Assembly: GCF_030819175.1 (NCBI RefSeq)
Contig: NZ_JAUTBJ010000002.1
Coordinates: 3,905,001-3,969,000, forward strand
Length of the DNA stretch: 64,000 nt
Source of the DNA: Sphingomonas sp. SORGH_AS_0879
GTDB taxonomy: Bacteria > Pseudomonadota > Alphaproteobacteria > Sphingomonadales > Sphingomonadaceae
Direction: 5' to 3'
Every line of letters begins with the position of its first letter. Within the stretch, counting starts at the first letter, position 1. The position numbers and the translations under genes are program-made. The notes under the pieces are model-generated. The model had not been told where the DNA came from and did not search any database. It was given only the letters and a program-made list of their open reading frames with translations. Shown here in pieces: positions 47,923-57,258 of the stretch.

Positions 47923-48144
47923 ATGTCGCTCGACATCATCAGCTTCGTCGAACCCCAGCCGCCAAGCCTGGCCAGCCCCTGCGTCAATGTCTGCACGATG
48001 GACAAGGCGACGGGCTGGTGCTTGGGCTGCGCGCGGACGATCCGCGAAATCTCCAACTGGAGCGCCAAGCCCGCCGAGGAACGCCAGGCGATCCTGGCGG
48101 CCCTGCCCGCCCGCAAGACGGAATTGGCGAAGCGCAAGGGGTAG
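47923..48144 (+). CDS. DUF1289 family protein
   Basis: A 73-residue protein with the DUF1289 cysteine pattern SPCVNVCTMD then GWCLGCARTIREISNW, which likely binds a metal, and a basic tail. Biochemical function not established. It lies 7 bp after the DEAD-box helicase, suggesting an RNA-linked role by context only. Confidence 0.85.
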   Translation: MSLDIISFVEPQPPSLASPCVNVCTMDKATGWCLGCARTIREISNWSAKPAEERQAILAALPARKTELAKRKG

Positions 48145-48176
48145 GGTCGCGCGTTCCGACGCTCCCCCCTTTCCCC

Positions 48177-48199
48177 CCTCCGTTCAGGCTGAACGGAGG
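48177..48199. terminator. Hairpin between DUF1289 and enoyl-CoA hydratase genes
   Basis: CCTCCGTTCA-GGC-TGAACGGAGG: perfect 10-bp arms, 3-nt loop, in the convergent spacer. Preceded by a pyrimidine run on the plus strand. Related CGTTCAGCCTGA units occur at 55827-55944. Confidence 0.5.
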
Positions 48200-48241
48200 T
48201 GAGGGCCTTGCCGGAACGGAGGCGAAAACCGTGACCGCCCC

Positions 48242-49009
48242 TTACCGTCCCACGAAACGCCCCGGCCGTCGCTCGCTTACGGCCCGCACGCCCTCGGCGA
48301 AATCCTCGGTCCGCATCAGCTTCGCCTGTTCGGCCAGTTCGTGATCCGTCGCCGCCTCGACCAGCGCACGCAGATCGCCGCGTAGCGTCCGCCGAGTCGC
48401 CGCCACCGCCAGCGGAGCCGCCGCCGCGATCTCATGCGCCAGGGCCAGCGCGGTGTCGTACAGCGCGTCGGCGGGTACGAGCTGGTCCACCAGCCCCCAG
48501 CGCTCCGCCTCTTCGCCCCGAATTCGCCGTCCGGTCAGCAACATCATCGCCGCCCGCTGTCGCCCGATCACCCGTTCCAGCACCGCCGAAATGCCGAAGC
48601 CCGGATGCAGCCCCAGCGCGACGAAGTTCGCCACGAACCGCGCCTCGGGCGCGGCGATGCGGAAATCCGCGACCAGCGCCAATCCCAGCCCGGCCCCGAC
48701 CGCCGCCCCCTGCACCGCCGCGACCACGGGTGTCGCCACCCCGAACAGCCGGGCCGCCGCCATGTAGAAGGGGCTGCGCTCCCCCTGCGGCAGGGGATCG
48801 GCCACCGGATTGGCGTTGACCAGATCGGCTCCGGCGCAAAATACCCGACCCTCGGATCGAAGCAGGATCGCACGGATATCGGGATCGGCATCGGTGGTAT
48901 CGAACGCACCCGCCAGTTCGGAAATGGTTCCCAGCCCCAAATGATTATTTGGGCTATTCCTTAGCGTTAGGATCGCGACAGGTCCGTCACGGCGAATTTC
49001 CACAGTCAT
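48242..49009 (-). CDS. Enoyl-CoA hydratase/isomerase family protein
   Basis: A 255-residue crotonase-fold enzyme. Oxyanion-hole segments: EGRVFCAGADLVNA and VAAVQGAAVGAGLGLALVADFRIA; LHPGFGISAVLERVIG follows. In true hydratases two Glu residues are catalytic; here the second position reads as HPGFG, so another acyl-CoA reaction is possible. It is likely in fatty or branched-chain acid degradation. Single gene, convergent with DUF1289. Confidence 0.83.
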   Translation of the reverse strand: MTVEIRRDGPVAILTLRNSPNNHLGLGTISELAGAFDTTDADPDIRAILLRSEGRVFCAGADLVNANPVADPLPQGERSPFYMAAARLFGVATPVVAAVQGAAVGAGLGLALVADFRIAAPEARFVANFVALGLHPGFGISAVLERVIGRQRAAMMLLTGRRIRGEEAERWGLVDQLVPADALYDTALALAHEIAAAAPLAVAATRRTLRGDLRALVEAATDHELAEQAKLMRTEDFAEGVRAVSERRPGRFVGR

Positions 49010-49373
49010 GCCCCCCCTTTTAGCGCGGTTTTGGAACCCATTGCCACCACCATACCCGTTGCTCGAAAGTCACACCCGCCGGGCTTTGTAACCGGTACCA
49101 TGAAGGGGCGCTTGAGGCCTTCGTGGCGTTGGGACTAGATGACGGGCATGTCACGATGATCGGTCGGCACAGGCCGGGATCGGGCATCAGGAGCCGGCGG
49201 GCTCCGTGCCGGGAGAGGATGCCGGGCGGCCCGATGGCGGGTCGCCCTTTCCTCCCCAGCCGACCCGCCCCGCGCGCCCTTCGCGTCGCGGGAACCCGTT
49301 CCGGGTCCGGTACCAAAAAACATGGACCGGCGCGGGACGCAGCATCTCAGCCGTCGGCATATGGGGAACAGAC
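49010..49373 (+). promoter_or_regulatory. 364-bp leader of the TonB receptor gene with a possible LacI-like operator
   Basis: There is no gene here. TTGTAACCGGTACCA at 49086-49100 is an imperfect palindrome centred on CCGG, the form bound by LacI-type sugar regulators. GC-rich hairpins follow near 49190-49300. The operator is speculative. Confidence 0.3.
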
Positions 49374-52313
49374 ATGAAGACGATGATGACGGCTGCATTG
49401 CGCGCGGCGCTGGCGACCTCCACGATCCTGGGCAGCGCGACGATGCTGGTCGCGCCCGCCGCCGCGCAGACCACGACCGCGCAGGTGCGTGGACAGGTGC
49501 GTAGCGCGGATGGCACCCCTGCCGGAGGCGCACAGATTGCCGCCGTCAATACCGGCACCAACCAGACCTTCCGCCAGATCGCGGACGCACAGGGCAACTA
49601 TGTGCTCGGCGGCTTGCGTCCCGGCCAGTATCGCATCACCGCGACGGCAACCTCGGGTGAGACCGTCACGCAGGTCGTGGTCGTCGCGATCGGCCAGTCG
49701 GCGACGCTCGACCTGACGATCGGCACCGCCGCCCAGCCCGGCGGCGCGGACACGGCGGACATCGCCGGCGGCGGCAGCAGCAATGTCGAGGGCGGTGAAA
49801 TCGTCGTGACCGGTGGCCGACTGGTCGAAACCAAGACCAGCGAAATCGCCACCAACATTTCGCAGGAGCAGATCCGCACCCTGCCGCAGACCGACCGCAA
49901 CTTCCTGAGCTTCGCAGCGCTCGCTCCCGGCGTCCGCTATAATGACAGCGAGACCGACAAGAGCTTCTCCTCGGGGGCCTCGCCCGCCGGGCAGGTCAAC
50001 GTCTTCATCGACGGCGTCAGCTACAAGAACAACGTGCTCGACAGCGGCGTCGCGGGCCAGGAAGACAGCCGTGGCAATCCCTTCGGCCAGCTGGCGGTCG
50101 GCGAATTCCGTGTCCTGACCCAGAATTACAAGGCCGAATATGAACAGGCCGGCGCCGCGATCATCACCGCGACGACCAAGTCGGGCACCAATGAATTCCA
50201 TGGTGAGGCCTTCGCCCAGTATACCGACCGCAACCTGTCCTCGACCGATTATTTCGTGAAGCAGGCCGGGCTGCCCAAGCCCGCCTTCGAGCGCAAGCAA
50301 TATGGCATCTCGCTCGGCGGCCCGATCATCAAGGACAAGCTGTTCTTCTTCGCCGCCTATGAGGGCAACGACCAGAATCGCGCGTTCAACGTCCGCCTCC
50401 AGAATCGCACGCCCGAAAACGTCGCGCGCTTCGGCCAGTATGAGGGCGCGTTCGTCAGCCCGTTCCGCGGCGATTTCTATTTCGGCAAGCTGACCTTCGT
50501 CCCCGACGATCGCCAGACCTTCGACCTGATCGTCAGCAAGCGCGTGGAAACCGACATCACCGGCTTTGGCGGGGCGTCGACCAACGCCTATTCCAACGCG
50601 CTGAACAAGAAGAACAACGTCGACACCTATATCTATCGCTGGACCTATCGCGGCGACAGCTTCATCAACGAATTCAACGCCAGCTATCTGAACTATACCT
50701 ACAACCCGACCTCGCTCGATCCGAACAGCAGCACGTTCAACTATCAGGGCGTGATCCGCTTCGGCGGCAAGGAAAGCACGCAGCGGATCAGCCAGGCGAG
50801 CTACACGCTGCGCAACGACCTGACCTGGACCGGGATCGACAACCACGTCATCAAGGGCGGCATCCGCTTCGCCTTCCAGGACTATACGTTCCTGAAGAAC
50901 TTCTTCGTCCAGCCCTTCTACGATTTCCGCAACGATCCGACCAACGGGCTGGACTTCTCGTTCCCGGCGACCGCGCAGATCGGCATCGGCAACCCGCGCA
51001 TCGCCGCATCCAACTCGCAGGTCGGCCTGTATCTCCAGGACGACTGGGACGTGACCGACAAGTTGCAGGTCAATGTCGGCCTGCGCTGGGATTATGAGAG
51101 CAATCTGTTCAACAACAACTATCGCACGCCGGACGCCGCCGCCGCGCTGCTGCGCCAGTTGCCGCAGACCTCCTATTTCAATCCCACCGACTATATCACC
51201 GACGGGACCAACCGCCCGCCCTTCCTGGGCGCATTCCAGCCGCGTGCCGGCTTCTCCTATGACTTCAAGGGGGATCAGAGCACGGTGCTGTTCGGCGGCT
51301 ATGGCCGCTATTACGACCGCAACGTGTTCAACAACACGCTGGATGAGCAATTCCGCCTGCAATATGCCTATGGCCAGCTCTTCTTCTCGCGCGACGGTCG
51401 CCCGCGCGCGGACGGCACGCCGACCGTGGTGTGGAACGACCGCTACCTGACGCGCGACGGCCTGCTCTCGCTGATCGCCAATGCGCAGACCGGCCAGCCC
51501 GAGCTGTTCGCGGTGAAGAACAACGCCCGCCCGCCCGTTACCGACCAGTTCACCCTGGGCGTGCGCCAGCGGATCGGGATTTTCCAGGCGAGCCTGAGCG
51601 GCAGCTATGTCGCGGGGCGCAACGGCTATACGCATCTGTTCGCCACCCGGAACGCCGATGGCACCTGCTGCAATGTCGGAGACGGCAGCCCGACGCGCAA
51701 TGCGGGCTTCTCCAACGTGCTGATCGGCTATGACGGGCTGAAGACGCGTTACAAGGCGCTCTTCTTCACCCTCGACAAGAACTATACGCAAAGCTCGGGC
51801 TGGGGCTTCAATCTGGCCTATACGCTGTCGAAGGGCGAGCAGAACGGCAACGACCTGTTCAGCCTGCAATATGCCACGCCCGAGGCCTATGGCTATCGCC
51901 CGCGCCCCGGCGACGAGCGGCACCGGCTGGTCCTGTCGGGGATCGTCGACCTGCCGCTGGGCTTCAAATTCTCGACCATCACCACGCTGGGCAGCGGCAG
52001 CGCGTACCAGGTCACCGACGAGACGCGGGGCAGCACGCCCAGCCAGGTGCAGGTCTATACCGTCTATCCACCCAAGAACTGCATCAAGGGCATCGCTGCC
52101 TTCTGCGAGGTCAACATGACGTTGCAGAACGACATCGAGATTTTCGCCGGCCACAAGCTCAATCTCGCGGTCGACCTGCTCAATGCGTTCAACAGCAAGA
52201 ACTTCGGCGGCTTCGACGATTTCACCAATGCCACCGACCCGCTGACGCAATTGCCGCGTGAGCTGATCACCCTGCCCCGCCGGGTGCAGTTCCGGGTCGG
52301 CTATCGCTTCTGA
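49374..52313 (+). CDS. TonB-dependent receptor with carboxypeptidase-regulatory-like N-terminal domain (Oar-type)
   Basis: A 979-residue outer-membrane receptor. Signal peptide to about residue 32 (AAAQ), then a carboxypeptidase-regulatory-like beta-sandwich (GQVRSADGTPAGGAQIAAVN to GQYRITATATSGE). The plug holds EIVVTGGRLVETKTSEIATN and LPQTDRNFLSFAALAPGVR. A 22-strand barrel ends with RVQFRVGYRF, with terminal Phe. It imports a TonB-dependent substrate, probably an oligosaccharide, because the next gene (69 bp on) is a glucoamylase-type lipoprotein. Confidence 0.87.
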   Translation: MKTMMTAALRAALATSTILGSATMLVAPAAAQTTTAQVRGQVRSADGTPAGGAQIAAVNTGTNQTFRQIADAQGNYVLGGLRPGQYRITATATSGETVTQVVVVAIGQSATLDLTIGTAAQPGGADTADIAGGGSSNVEGGEIVVTGGRLVETKTSEIATNISQEQIRTLPQTDRNFLSFAALAPGVRYNDSETDKSFSSGASPAGQVNVFIDGVSYKNNVLDSGVAGQEDSRGNPFGQLAVGEFRVLTQNYKAEYEQAGAAIITATTKSGTNEFHGEAFAQYTDRNLSSTDYFVKQAGLPKPAFERKQYGISLGGPIIKDKLFFFAAYEGNDQNRAFNVRLQNRTPENVARFGQYEGAFVSPFRGDFYFGKLTFVPDDRQTFDLIVSKRVETDITGFGGASTNAYSNALNKKNNVDTYIYRWTYRGDSFINEFNASYLNYTYNPTSLDPNSSTFNYQGVIRFGGKESTQRISQASYTLRNDLTWTGIDNHVIKGGIRFAFQDYTFLKNFFVQPFYDFRNDPTNGLDFSFPATAQIGIGNPRIAASNSQVGLYLQDDWDVTDKLQVNVGLRWDYESNLFNNNYRTPDAAAALLRQLPQTSYFNPTDYITDGTNRPPFLGAFQPRAGFSYDFKGDQSTVLFGGYGRYYDRNVFNNTLDEQFRLQYAYGQLFFSRDGRPRADGTPTVVWNDRYLTRDGLLSLIANAQTGQPELFAVKNNARPPVTDQFTLGVRQRIGIFQASLSGSYVAGRNGYTHLFATRNADGTCCNVGDGSPTRNAGFSNVLIGYDGLKTRYKALFFTLDKNYTQSSGWGFNLAYTLSKGEQNGNDLFSLQYATPEAYGYRPRPGDERHRLVLSGIVDLPLGFKFSTITTLGSGSAYQVTDETRGSTPSQVQVYTVYPPKNCIKGIAAFCEVNMTLQNDIEIFAGHKLNLAVDLLNAFNSKNFGGFDDFTNATDPLTQLPRELITLPRRVQFRVGYRF

Positions 52314-52381
52314 CGATCGACCGGGCCGGGCGCCGCACAGGCCCCGGCCCGGCCCATCCCGGATCGAAGCGAGGAGAGACC

Positions 52382-53809
52382 ATGTACGATCGTCGCCGCG
52401 TCCTGACACTGGGCGGGCTGAGCCTGGCCGCGCTGGCGACGGGCTGTACCGGAATGGCAGAGCGGGTTCGCCCTCCGCGCATCATTCCCCCGCCCCAGCC
52501 CGACCTGATCCGCGATCTTCAGGAGCGCACCTTCCGCTTCTTCTGGGAAACCACCGATGCGGAGACGGGCCTCGCCCCCGATCGCTGGCCGACGCCGTCC
52601 TTCGCCTCGATCGCGGCGGTGGGCTTCGCGCTGACCGCCTATCCGGTGGGCGTGGTCAATGGCTGGATCACGCGGGAAGAGGCGCGCGTGCGGACGCTGG
52701 CCACACTGCAATTCTTCGCCGACGCGCCGCAGGGGCCGGGCGAGACGGGGTTCAGCGGCTACAAGGGCTTTTTCTACCATTTCCTGGGCGTGACCAAGGG
52801 CCAGCGCTTCGCCCGGTGCGAGCTGTCGACGGTCGACACCGCGCTGCTGCTGGGCGGCGTGCTGTTCGCGCAGAGCTGGTTCGACGGCGATCATCCCGAG
52901 GAAGCGCGCATCCGCACGCTGGCGGACCGGATCTACGGCGCGGTCGACTGGACCTGGATCACCCCGCGCGCGCCGCTGCTGTCGATGGGCTGGCACCCGG
53001 AGACGGGGTTCATCAAGTCCGACTGGAACATCTATAACGAGGGGATGCTGCTCTATCTGCTGGCGCTGGGCTCCCCCACCCATCCGCTGCCCGAGGGTAC
53101 GTGGCAGGCCTGGTCGAGCCGGTTCGAGCCGAGCTGGAGCGATCGCTGGGGAGAGCCGCACCTGCATTTCGCGCCGCTGTTCGGCCATCAGTACAGCCAT
53201 GTCTGGGTCGATTTCAAAGGCATCCGCGACGGCTATATGGCCGCCAAGGGCATCGACTATTTCGAGAACAGCCGTCGCGCGGTTCATGCCCAGCGGCAAT
53301 ATGCCATCCAGAATGCCGGGCGCTGGCGCGGCTATGGCGCGGATGTTTGGGGGCTGACCGCATGCGACGGGCCGGGCGATTTCGTCCAGACGATCGACGG
53401 CGTCCCTCGCGAATTCTACAGCTATTCGGCGCGCGGGCCGGGCGAGCGCGACGATGGAACGCTGGCCCCGACGGCGGCGGCGGCCTCCATTGCCTTCGCC
53501 CCCGACATCGCCATTCCGGCGGTGCGCGCAATGCATGACCGCTATGGCCAGGCCATTTACGGCAAATACGGCTTTCTCGACGCGTTCAACCCGACGCTGA
53601 CCGATCCGCCCGAGCCGTTGAAGCACGGGCATATCGTCCCCAGCATCGGCTGGGTCGACAAGGATTATCTGGGAATCGACCAGGGCCCGATCGTCGCGAT
53701 GATCGAGAATCAGCGGACCGGCCTGATCTGGAAGACGATGCGACGGAACCCGCATCTGCGGCGGGGATTGCAACGGGCAGGATTTACCGGCGGCTGGCTG
53801 AACGAATAG
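52382..53809 (+). CDS. Glucoamylase-family (GH144-like) lipoprotein
   Basis: A 475-residue (alpha/alpha)6-barrel glycosidase. The N-terminus combines RRRVLTLGGLSLAALATGC, with a twin Arg and a lipobox Cys. Domain segments: RTFRFFWETTDAETGLAPDR, FSGYKGFFYHFLG, ELSTVDTALLLGG, DWNIYNEGMLLYLLALGSP, FGHQYSHVWVDFKG and YGKYGFLDAFNPT. These match the glycoamylase-like family that includes beta-1,2-glucanases. It likely cleaves beta-glucan at the outer surface or periplasm for the upstream receptor. Exact linkage is not readable. Confidence 0.83.
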   Translation: MYDRRRVLTLGGLSLAALATGCTGMAERVRPPRIIPPPQPDLIRDLQERTFRFFWETTDAETGLAPDRWPTPSFASIAAVGFALTAYPVGVVNGWITREEARVRTLATLQFFADAPQGPGETGFSGYKGFFYHFLGVTKGQRFARCELSTVDTALLLGGVLFAQSWFDGDHPEEARIRTLADRIYGAVDWTWITPRAPLLSMGWHPETGFIKSDWNIYNEGMLLYLLALGSPTHPLPEGTWQAWSSRFEPSWSDRWGEPHLHFAPLFGHQYSHVWVDFKGIRDGYMAAKGIDYFENSRRAVHAQRQYAIQNAGRWRGYGADVWGLTACDGPGDFVQTIDGVPREFYSYSARGPGERDDGTLAPTAAAASIAFAPDIAIPAVRAMHDRYGQAIYGKYGFLDAFNPTLTDPPEPLKHGHIVPSIGWVDKDYLGIDQGPIVAMIENQRTGLIWKTMRRNPHLRRGLQRAGFTGGWLNE

Positions 53810-53835
53810 CCGCCGCCCCTGTTGGGAGCGCGGCG

Positions 53836-54615
53836 ATGACCGACACCATCCTGATCACCGGCGCCTCCGCCGGACTGGGCGCGGATTTTGCGCGGGCGCT
53901 GGCGAAGAAGCCCGTCACGCTGGTCCTGACCGCCCGGCGGACCGACCGGCTCGCGGCGCTGGCGACCGAACTGGCGCAGCGGCCGGGCGTGGAGATTCAT
54001 GTCATTTCCGCCGATCTGGGACGGCCGGAGGGGGTGAAGGCGCTGCTCGCCGGGATCGCCGACCGTAGCCTGTCGGTCGACACGCTGATCAACAATGCCG
54101 GTTACGGCGCACTGGGCGACTTCGCCGACAGCGATCTGGCGACGCAGACGGGGATGATCGACCTGAACATCCGCGCGCTGGTGACGCTGACCCATGCGCT
54201 GATCCCGCCCATGCTGGCGCGCGGGCGTGGAAGGGTGCTGAACATCGCCTCCACCGCCGCTTTTCAGCCGGGGCCCTATATGGCGGTCTATTATGCCAGC
54301 AAGGCGTTCGTGCTGCATTTCTCCGAGGCGCTGCACGAGGAGGTGAAGGGCCGGGGCGTGACCGTCACCGCCCTGTGTCCGGGGCCGACCAGGACCGAGT
54401 TCGCCGATGTCGCGGGGATGGCAGAGACGCCGCTGTTCACCCGTTTCGCCTCGGATTCCGAACAAGTGGTGCGCGACGGGCTGGCGGCGCTGGAGCGGGG
54501 ACAGGCGGTGATGGTGTCGGGACTGCTCAACCGCCTGACCGCCGCCAGCACCAGGGTGACGCCGCGCGGCGTTCTCCGGCGGGCGGTGGCGAAATTGCAG
54601 AGCGGGCGGCGATAG
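53836..54615 (+). CDS. SDR-family oxidoreductase
   Basis: A 259-residue short-chain dehydrogenase: ITGASAGLGADFARAL cofactor motif, LINNAGYGALGDFAD, NIASTAAFQPGPYMAVYYASKAFV with Tyr-x-x-x-Lys and Ser, then CPGPTRTEFADVA. NADP preference is suggested by Arg residues in TARRTDR. The substrate is unknown; the family resembles DltE/YdfG-like dehydrogenases. It follows the glucanase gene by 26 bp in the same direction but is not obviously linked functionally. Confidence 0.85.
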   Translation: MTDTILITGASAGLGADFARALAKKPVTLVLTARRTDRLAALATELAQRPGVEIHVISADLGRPEGVKALLAGIADRSLSVDTLINNAGYGALGDFADSDLATQTGMIDLNIRALVTLTHALIPPMLARGRGRVLNIASTAAFQPGPYMAVYYASKAFVLHFSEALHEEVKGRGVTVTALCPGPTRTEFADVAGMAETPLFTRFASDSEQVVRDGLAALERGQAVMVSGLLNRLTAASTRVTPRGVLRRAVAKLQSGRR

Positions 54616-54621
54616 GTTTTT

Positions 54622-54779
54622 GTTCGCGCGGAGGCGCGGAGACGCGGAGGTGTCTGGACGCGCCGCGCTGGCGACTTTCATCTCGATCGGCAGACAAAGC
54701 CGCCTGGTTGTTGAAATAGGCGGCCTGCGGCGGGGCGGGACACCTCCGCGTCTCCGCGCCTCCGCGCCTCCGCGCGAAC
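54622..54779. repeat. Inverted pair of 9-bp-unit repeats
   Basis: TTCGCGCGGAGGCGCGGAGA... at 54622-54654 is mirrored at 54739-54779, which has an extra GGCGCGGAG unit (three vs two). The unit is GGMGCGGAG-like. It lies between the SDR gene and rarD. Confidence 0.7.
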
Positions 54780-55674
54780 CTATTCCACCGTAACCGGCGT
54801 CCGGCTCCCCCGAACGCTGTCGAAGGCATAGAGCGCGCAACCGGTCCAGATCAGCGCGAAGGTGACGATATGGACGGGCTTGAGCGGCTCGCCGAACAAC
54901 AACACGGCCTGTGCGAATTGCAGGGTCGGGGCGATATATTGCAGCAGCCCCAGCGTCGTGTAACGCATCCGCCGCGCCGCCGCCGCGAACATCAGCAGCG
55001 GCGCCCGCCGTCACCGCCCCCGCCAGGATCAGCAGCATGTCGAGATGCCGGTCCGCCCCGAACGCCGCCGTGCCATTCGCGCTGGCATGGAACAGCACCG
55101 CCAGCGCAGGCGCGGCCAGCAGCAATGTCTCCACCGTCAGACCACCCAGCGCGTCGATCGCCGCGATCTTGCGGACGAAACCGTAAAAGCCGAACGACAG
55201 GGCCAGCGCCAGCGAGATGCCGATCGCTCCACCGCCGCTGAACGCCAGCACCGCGACGCCGAGCGCGGCGATCCCCACCGCCACCGCCTGTCCCCGCCGG
55301 ATCCGCTCACCCAATAGCGCGACGCCGAGCGCGACATTGACCAGCGGATTGATGAAATAGCCGAGGCTCGCCTCCAGCACATGATTGTGCTGGACCGACC
55401 AGATATAGACCAGCCAGTTGATCGCGATCAGCGCGGCGCTGATGCACAGCAGCAACAGCGTCCGCCCTCGCGCCGCCGCCACGATCGCCCGCCCCCGCCG
55501 CGCGATCACCACCACGGCGGCGAGCAGCAACAGCGACCACAGGATGCGATGCGCCAGCACCTGGAGCGCGGGCACGCCCTTCAGCAATTTCAGATAGAGC
55601 GGCAATATGCCCCAACTGACATAGGCTCCGATGCCGAAAAGCAGACCGGTGCGGGCGGTGCGATCGATTGTCAT
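54780..55674 (-). pseudogene. rarD: RarD/EamA-family transporter with a 1-base frameshift
   Basis: The first frame from ATG 55674 encodes SWGILPLYLKLLKGVPALQV, ISAALIAINWLVYIWSV and LEASLGYFINPLVNVALG, the hallmark of RarD. After residue ~224 it loses hydrophobicity. Another frame continues MFAAAARRMRYTTLGLLQYI, APTLQFAQAVLLFGEPLKPV and TFALIWTGCALYAFDSVR to a stop at 54780. Removing one base from the CCC run at 55004-55006 joins them. RarD is a 10-helix inner-membrane drug/metabolite transporter. It is either inactivated or a base-call error. Confidence 0.85.
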
Positions 55675-55826
55675 GTCGCCTCTGTTCCACGCACGGCGGG
55701 CGGTTGGCAAGCGGCGGCCATGACCGTGATGGTCGTGCGAGCGCCGGACGCCACGATCCCATCGCAGCCGACATGCCGTCCCGCGCTTTGGAGGGACGCG
55801 CGCTGGGGGATAGGTTCAAGCGTGCG

Positions 55827-55944
55827 CTTCGACTTCGCTCAGCGTGAACGGATGTCGGGTATGAGGTGCGGCTGCCGGGTGCGGATGCGGGTTAGGGTCG
55901 CGGAACCTCAACCCCCACCCCGTTCAGCCTGAGCGAAGTCGAAG
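55827..55944. repeat. Inverted repeat pair in the rarD/E2 spacer
   Basis: CTTCGACTTCGCTCAGCGTG-AACGG (55827-55851) and its near-complement (55920-55944) differ at 2 of 25 positions. This unit type is common in sphingomonad spacers. The remaining spacer (55675-55958) shows nothing else. Confidence 0.7.
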
Positions 55945-55958
55945 GCCAAGGGAACCCC

Positions 55959-57257
55959 TCAATCCGCGAACAGCATCACCGGCGTCTCCAGCAACTGCTT
56001 CAACGCCTGGACATAGCTTGCCGCATCATAGCCATCGACCACCCGGTGATCGCAACTGATCGACAGGTTCATCAGCTTGGCCCGCGCGATCGTCTCTCCC
56101 CCGCGTCCGTCGGAGCGGAAGACCGGGCGCTCGACGATGCGGTTCGGCCCGATGATCGCGACCTCGGGTCGATTGATGACCGGCGTCGTCGCGATCCCGC
56201 CCAGCGGCCCCAGCGAGGTCAGGGTGATCGTCCCGCCGCCCATATCGGTGCTGGCGATATTCCCCGCGCGCGCCGCATCGGCCAGCCGCCCGATCTCGGT
56301 CGCGAGTTGCCAGACATTGCGGCTCTCGGCGTTGCGGATGACCGGGACCATCAGCCCGGCGGGCGTCTGCGTCGCCATGCCCATATGCACCGCACCCGAA
56401 CGGTTCACCACGCCCGCCTCGTCATCGTAGCGCGCATTGAGCATCGGAAAGTCGGGCAGCGTCTTGCAGATCGCAACGATCAGCAGCGGCAGCATCGTCA
56501 GCTTGGGGCGGTTGCCGCGCCCCGCGTTCAGCTGCGCACGCGTCTCCTCCAGCGCGGTGACGTCGATTTCCTCGACATAGGTGAAATGCGGGATGGCGCG
56601 CTTGGACGCGGCCATGTTCTCGGCGATGCGGCGGCGCATCCCGATGACGCGGACCTGCTCGTCGGCGCGGGGGGCACGGATGGGGGTGTAGCCCTGTGCC
56701 GAACCATAACGAAGGAAGGCGTCGAGGTCCGAATGGCGCACCCGGTCGCCCTCGGCGGGCTTTACGCTGGCCAGGTCGATGCCCAGGTCCAGCGCACGGG
56801 CACGAACCGCGGGCGAGGCCAGCACCTTCTTCTGCTCCCTCTCCCCTTGTGGGAGAGGGTCGGGGTGAGGGGTGGCCACGGGGGACGTCGCTTGCGGCTC
56901 CCCCTCACCCCGCCCCTCTCCCACAAGGGGAGAGGGAGTTTGCGCTTCTTCGACGCCGGGATTTTCGGCTTCGAGCACGGGTTCTTCCGTCGCGGGCGAT
57001 ACCGTCTCTTCCACGACGTCCGTCTCGATCACCATCAGCGCCGATCCGATCGGCACCTGATCGCCGACCTCGCCCGCCAGTTCGACCACCGTGCCGGACA
57101 CGGGCGACTCCATCTCGACGGTCGCCTTGTCGGTCATCATGTCGGCGACCGACTGGTCCTCCTCGACCCGGTCGCCGAGCTTGACGTGCCAGGCGACGAT
57201 CTCGGCCTCGGAAATGCCTTCGCCGATATCGGGCAGGCGGAAGGTGAAACGAGCCAT
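55959..57257 (-). CDS. bkdB: Branched-chain 2-oxoacid dehydrogenase E2 (dihydrolipoyl acyltransferase)
   Basis: A 432-residue E2: lipoyl domain (residues 1-76) with Lys44 in MMTDKATVEME; linker; subunit-binding domain ASPAVRARALDLGI and GDRVRHSDLDAFL (about 147-185); catalytic domain from ~205 with PHFTYVEEIDVTALE and the active-site motif SCDHRVVDGYDAA near the end. A palindromic repeat is inserted in frame in the linker (residues about 108-142). It transfers acyl groups to CoA. Last gene of the E1alpha-E1beta-E2 operon; E3 is not in the window. Confidence 0.9.
   Translation of the reverse strand: MARFTFRLPDIGEGISEAEIVAWHVKLGDRVEEDQSVADMMTDKATVEMESPVSGTVVELAGEVGDQVPIGSALMVIETDVVEETVSPATEEPVLEAENPGVEEAQTPSPLVGEGRGEGEPQATSPVATPHPDPLPQGEREQKKVLASPAVRARALDLGIDLASVKPAEGDRVRHSDLDAFLRYGSAQGYTPIRAPRADEQVRVIGMRRRIAENMAASKRAIPHFTYVEEIDVTALEETRAQLNAGRGNRPKLTMLPLLIVAICKTLPDFPMLNARYDDEAGVVNRSGAVHMGMATQTPAGLMVPVIRNAESRNVWQLATEIGRLADAARAGNIASTDMGGGTITLTSLGPLGGIATTPVINRPEVAIIGPNRIVERPVFRSDGRGGETIARAKLMNLSISCDHRVVDGYDAASYVQALKQLLETPVMLFAD
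56835..56938. repeat. 104-bp palindromic repeat inserted in the E2 gene
   Basis: Perfect 25-bp arms (56835-56859 and 56914-56938: CTCCCTCTCCCCTTGTGGGA... and complement), extending with few mismatches by about 13 bp inward. It translates as PSPLVGEGRGEGE ... PHPDPLPQGERE, a low-complexity peptide typical of such repeats, and keeps the frame. Confidence 0.85.
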
Positions 57258-57258
57258 G

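Noticed and set aside
49347..52409. A 1020-codon open frame on the minus strand opposite the TonB receptor
   Set aside because: It mirrors the receptor's codon pattern in GC-rich DNA, has no recognisable motifs and no ribosome site; the plus-strand receptor is clearly real.
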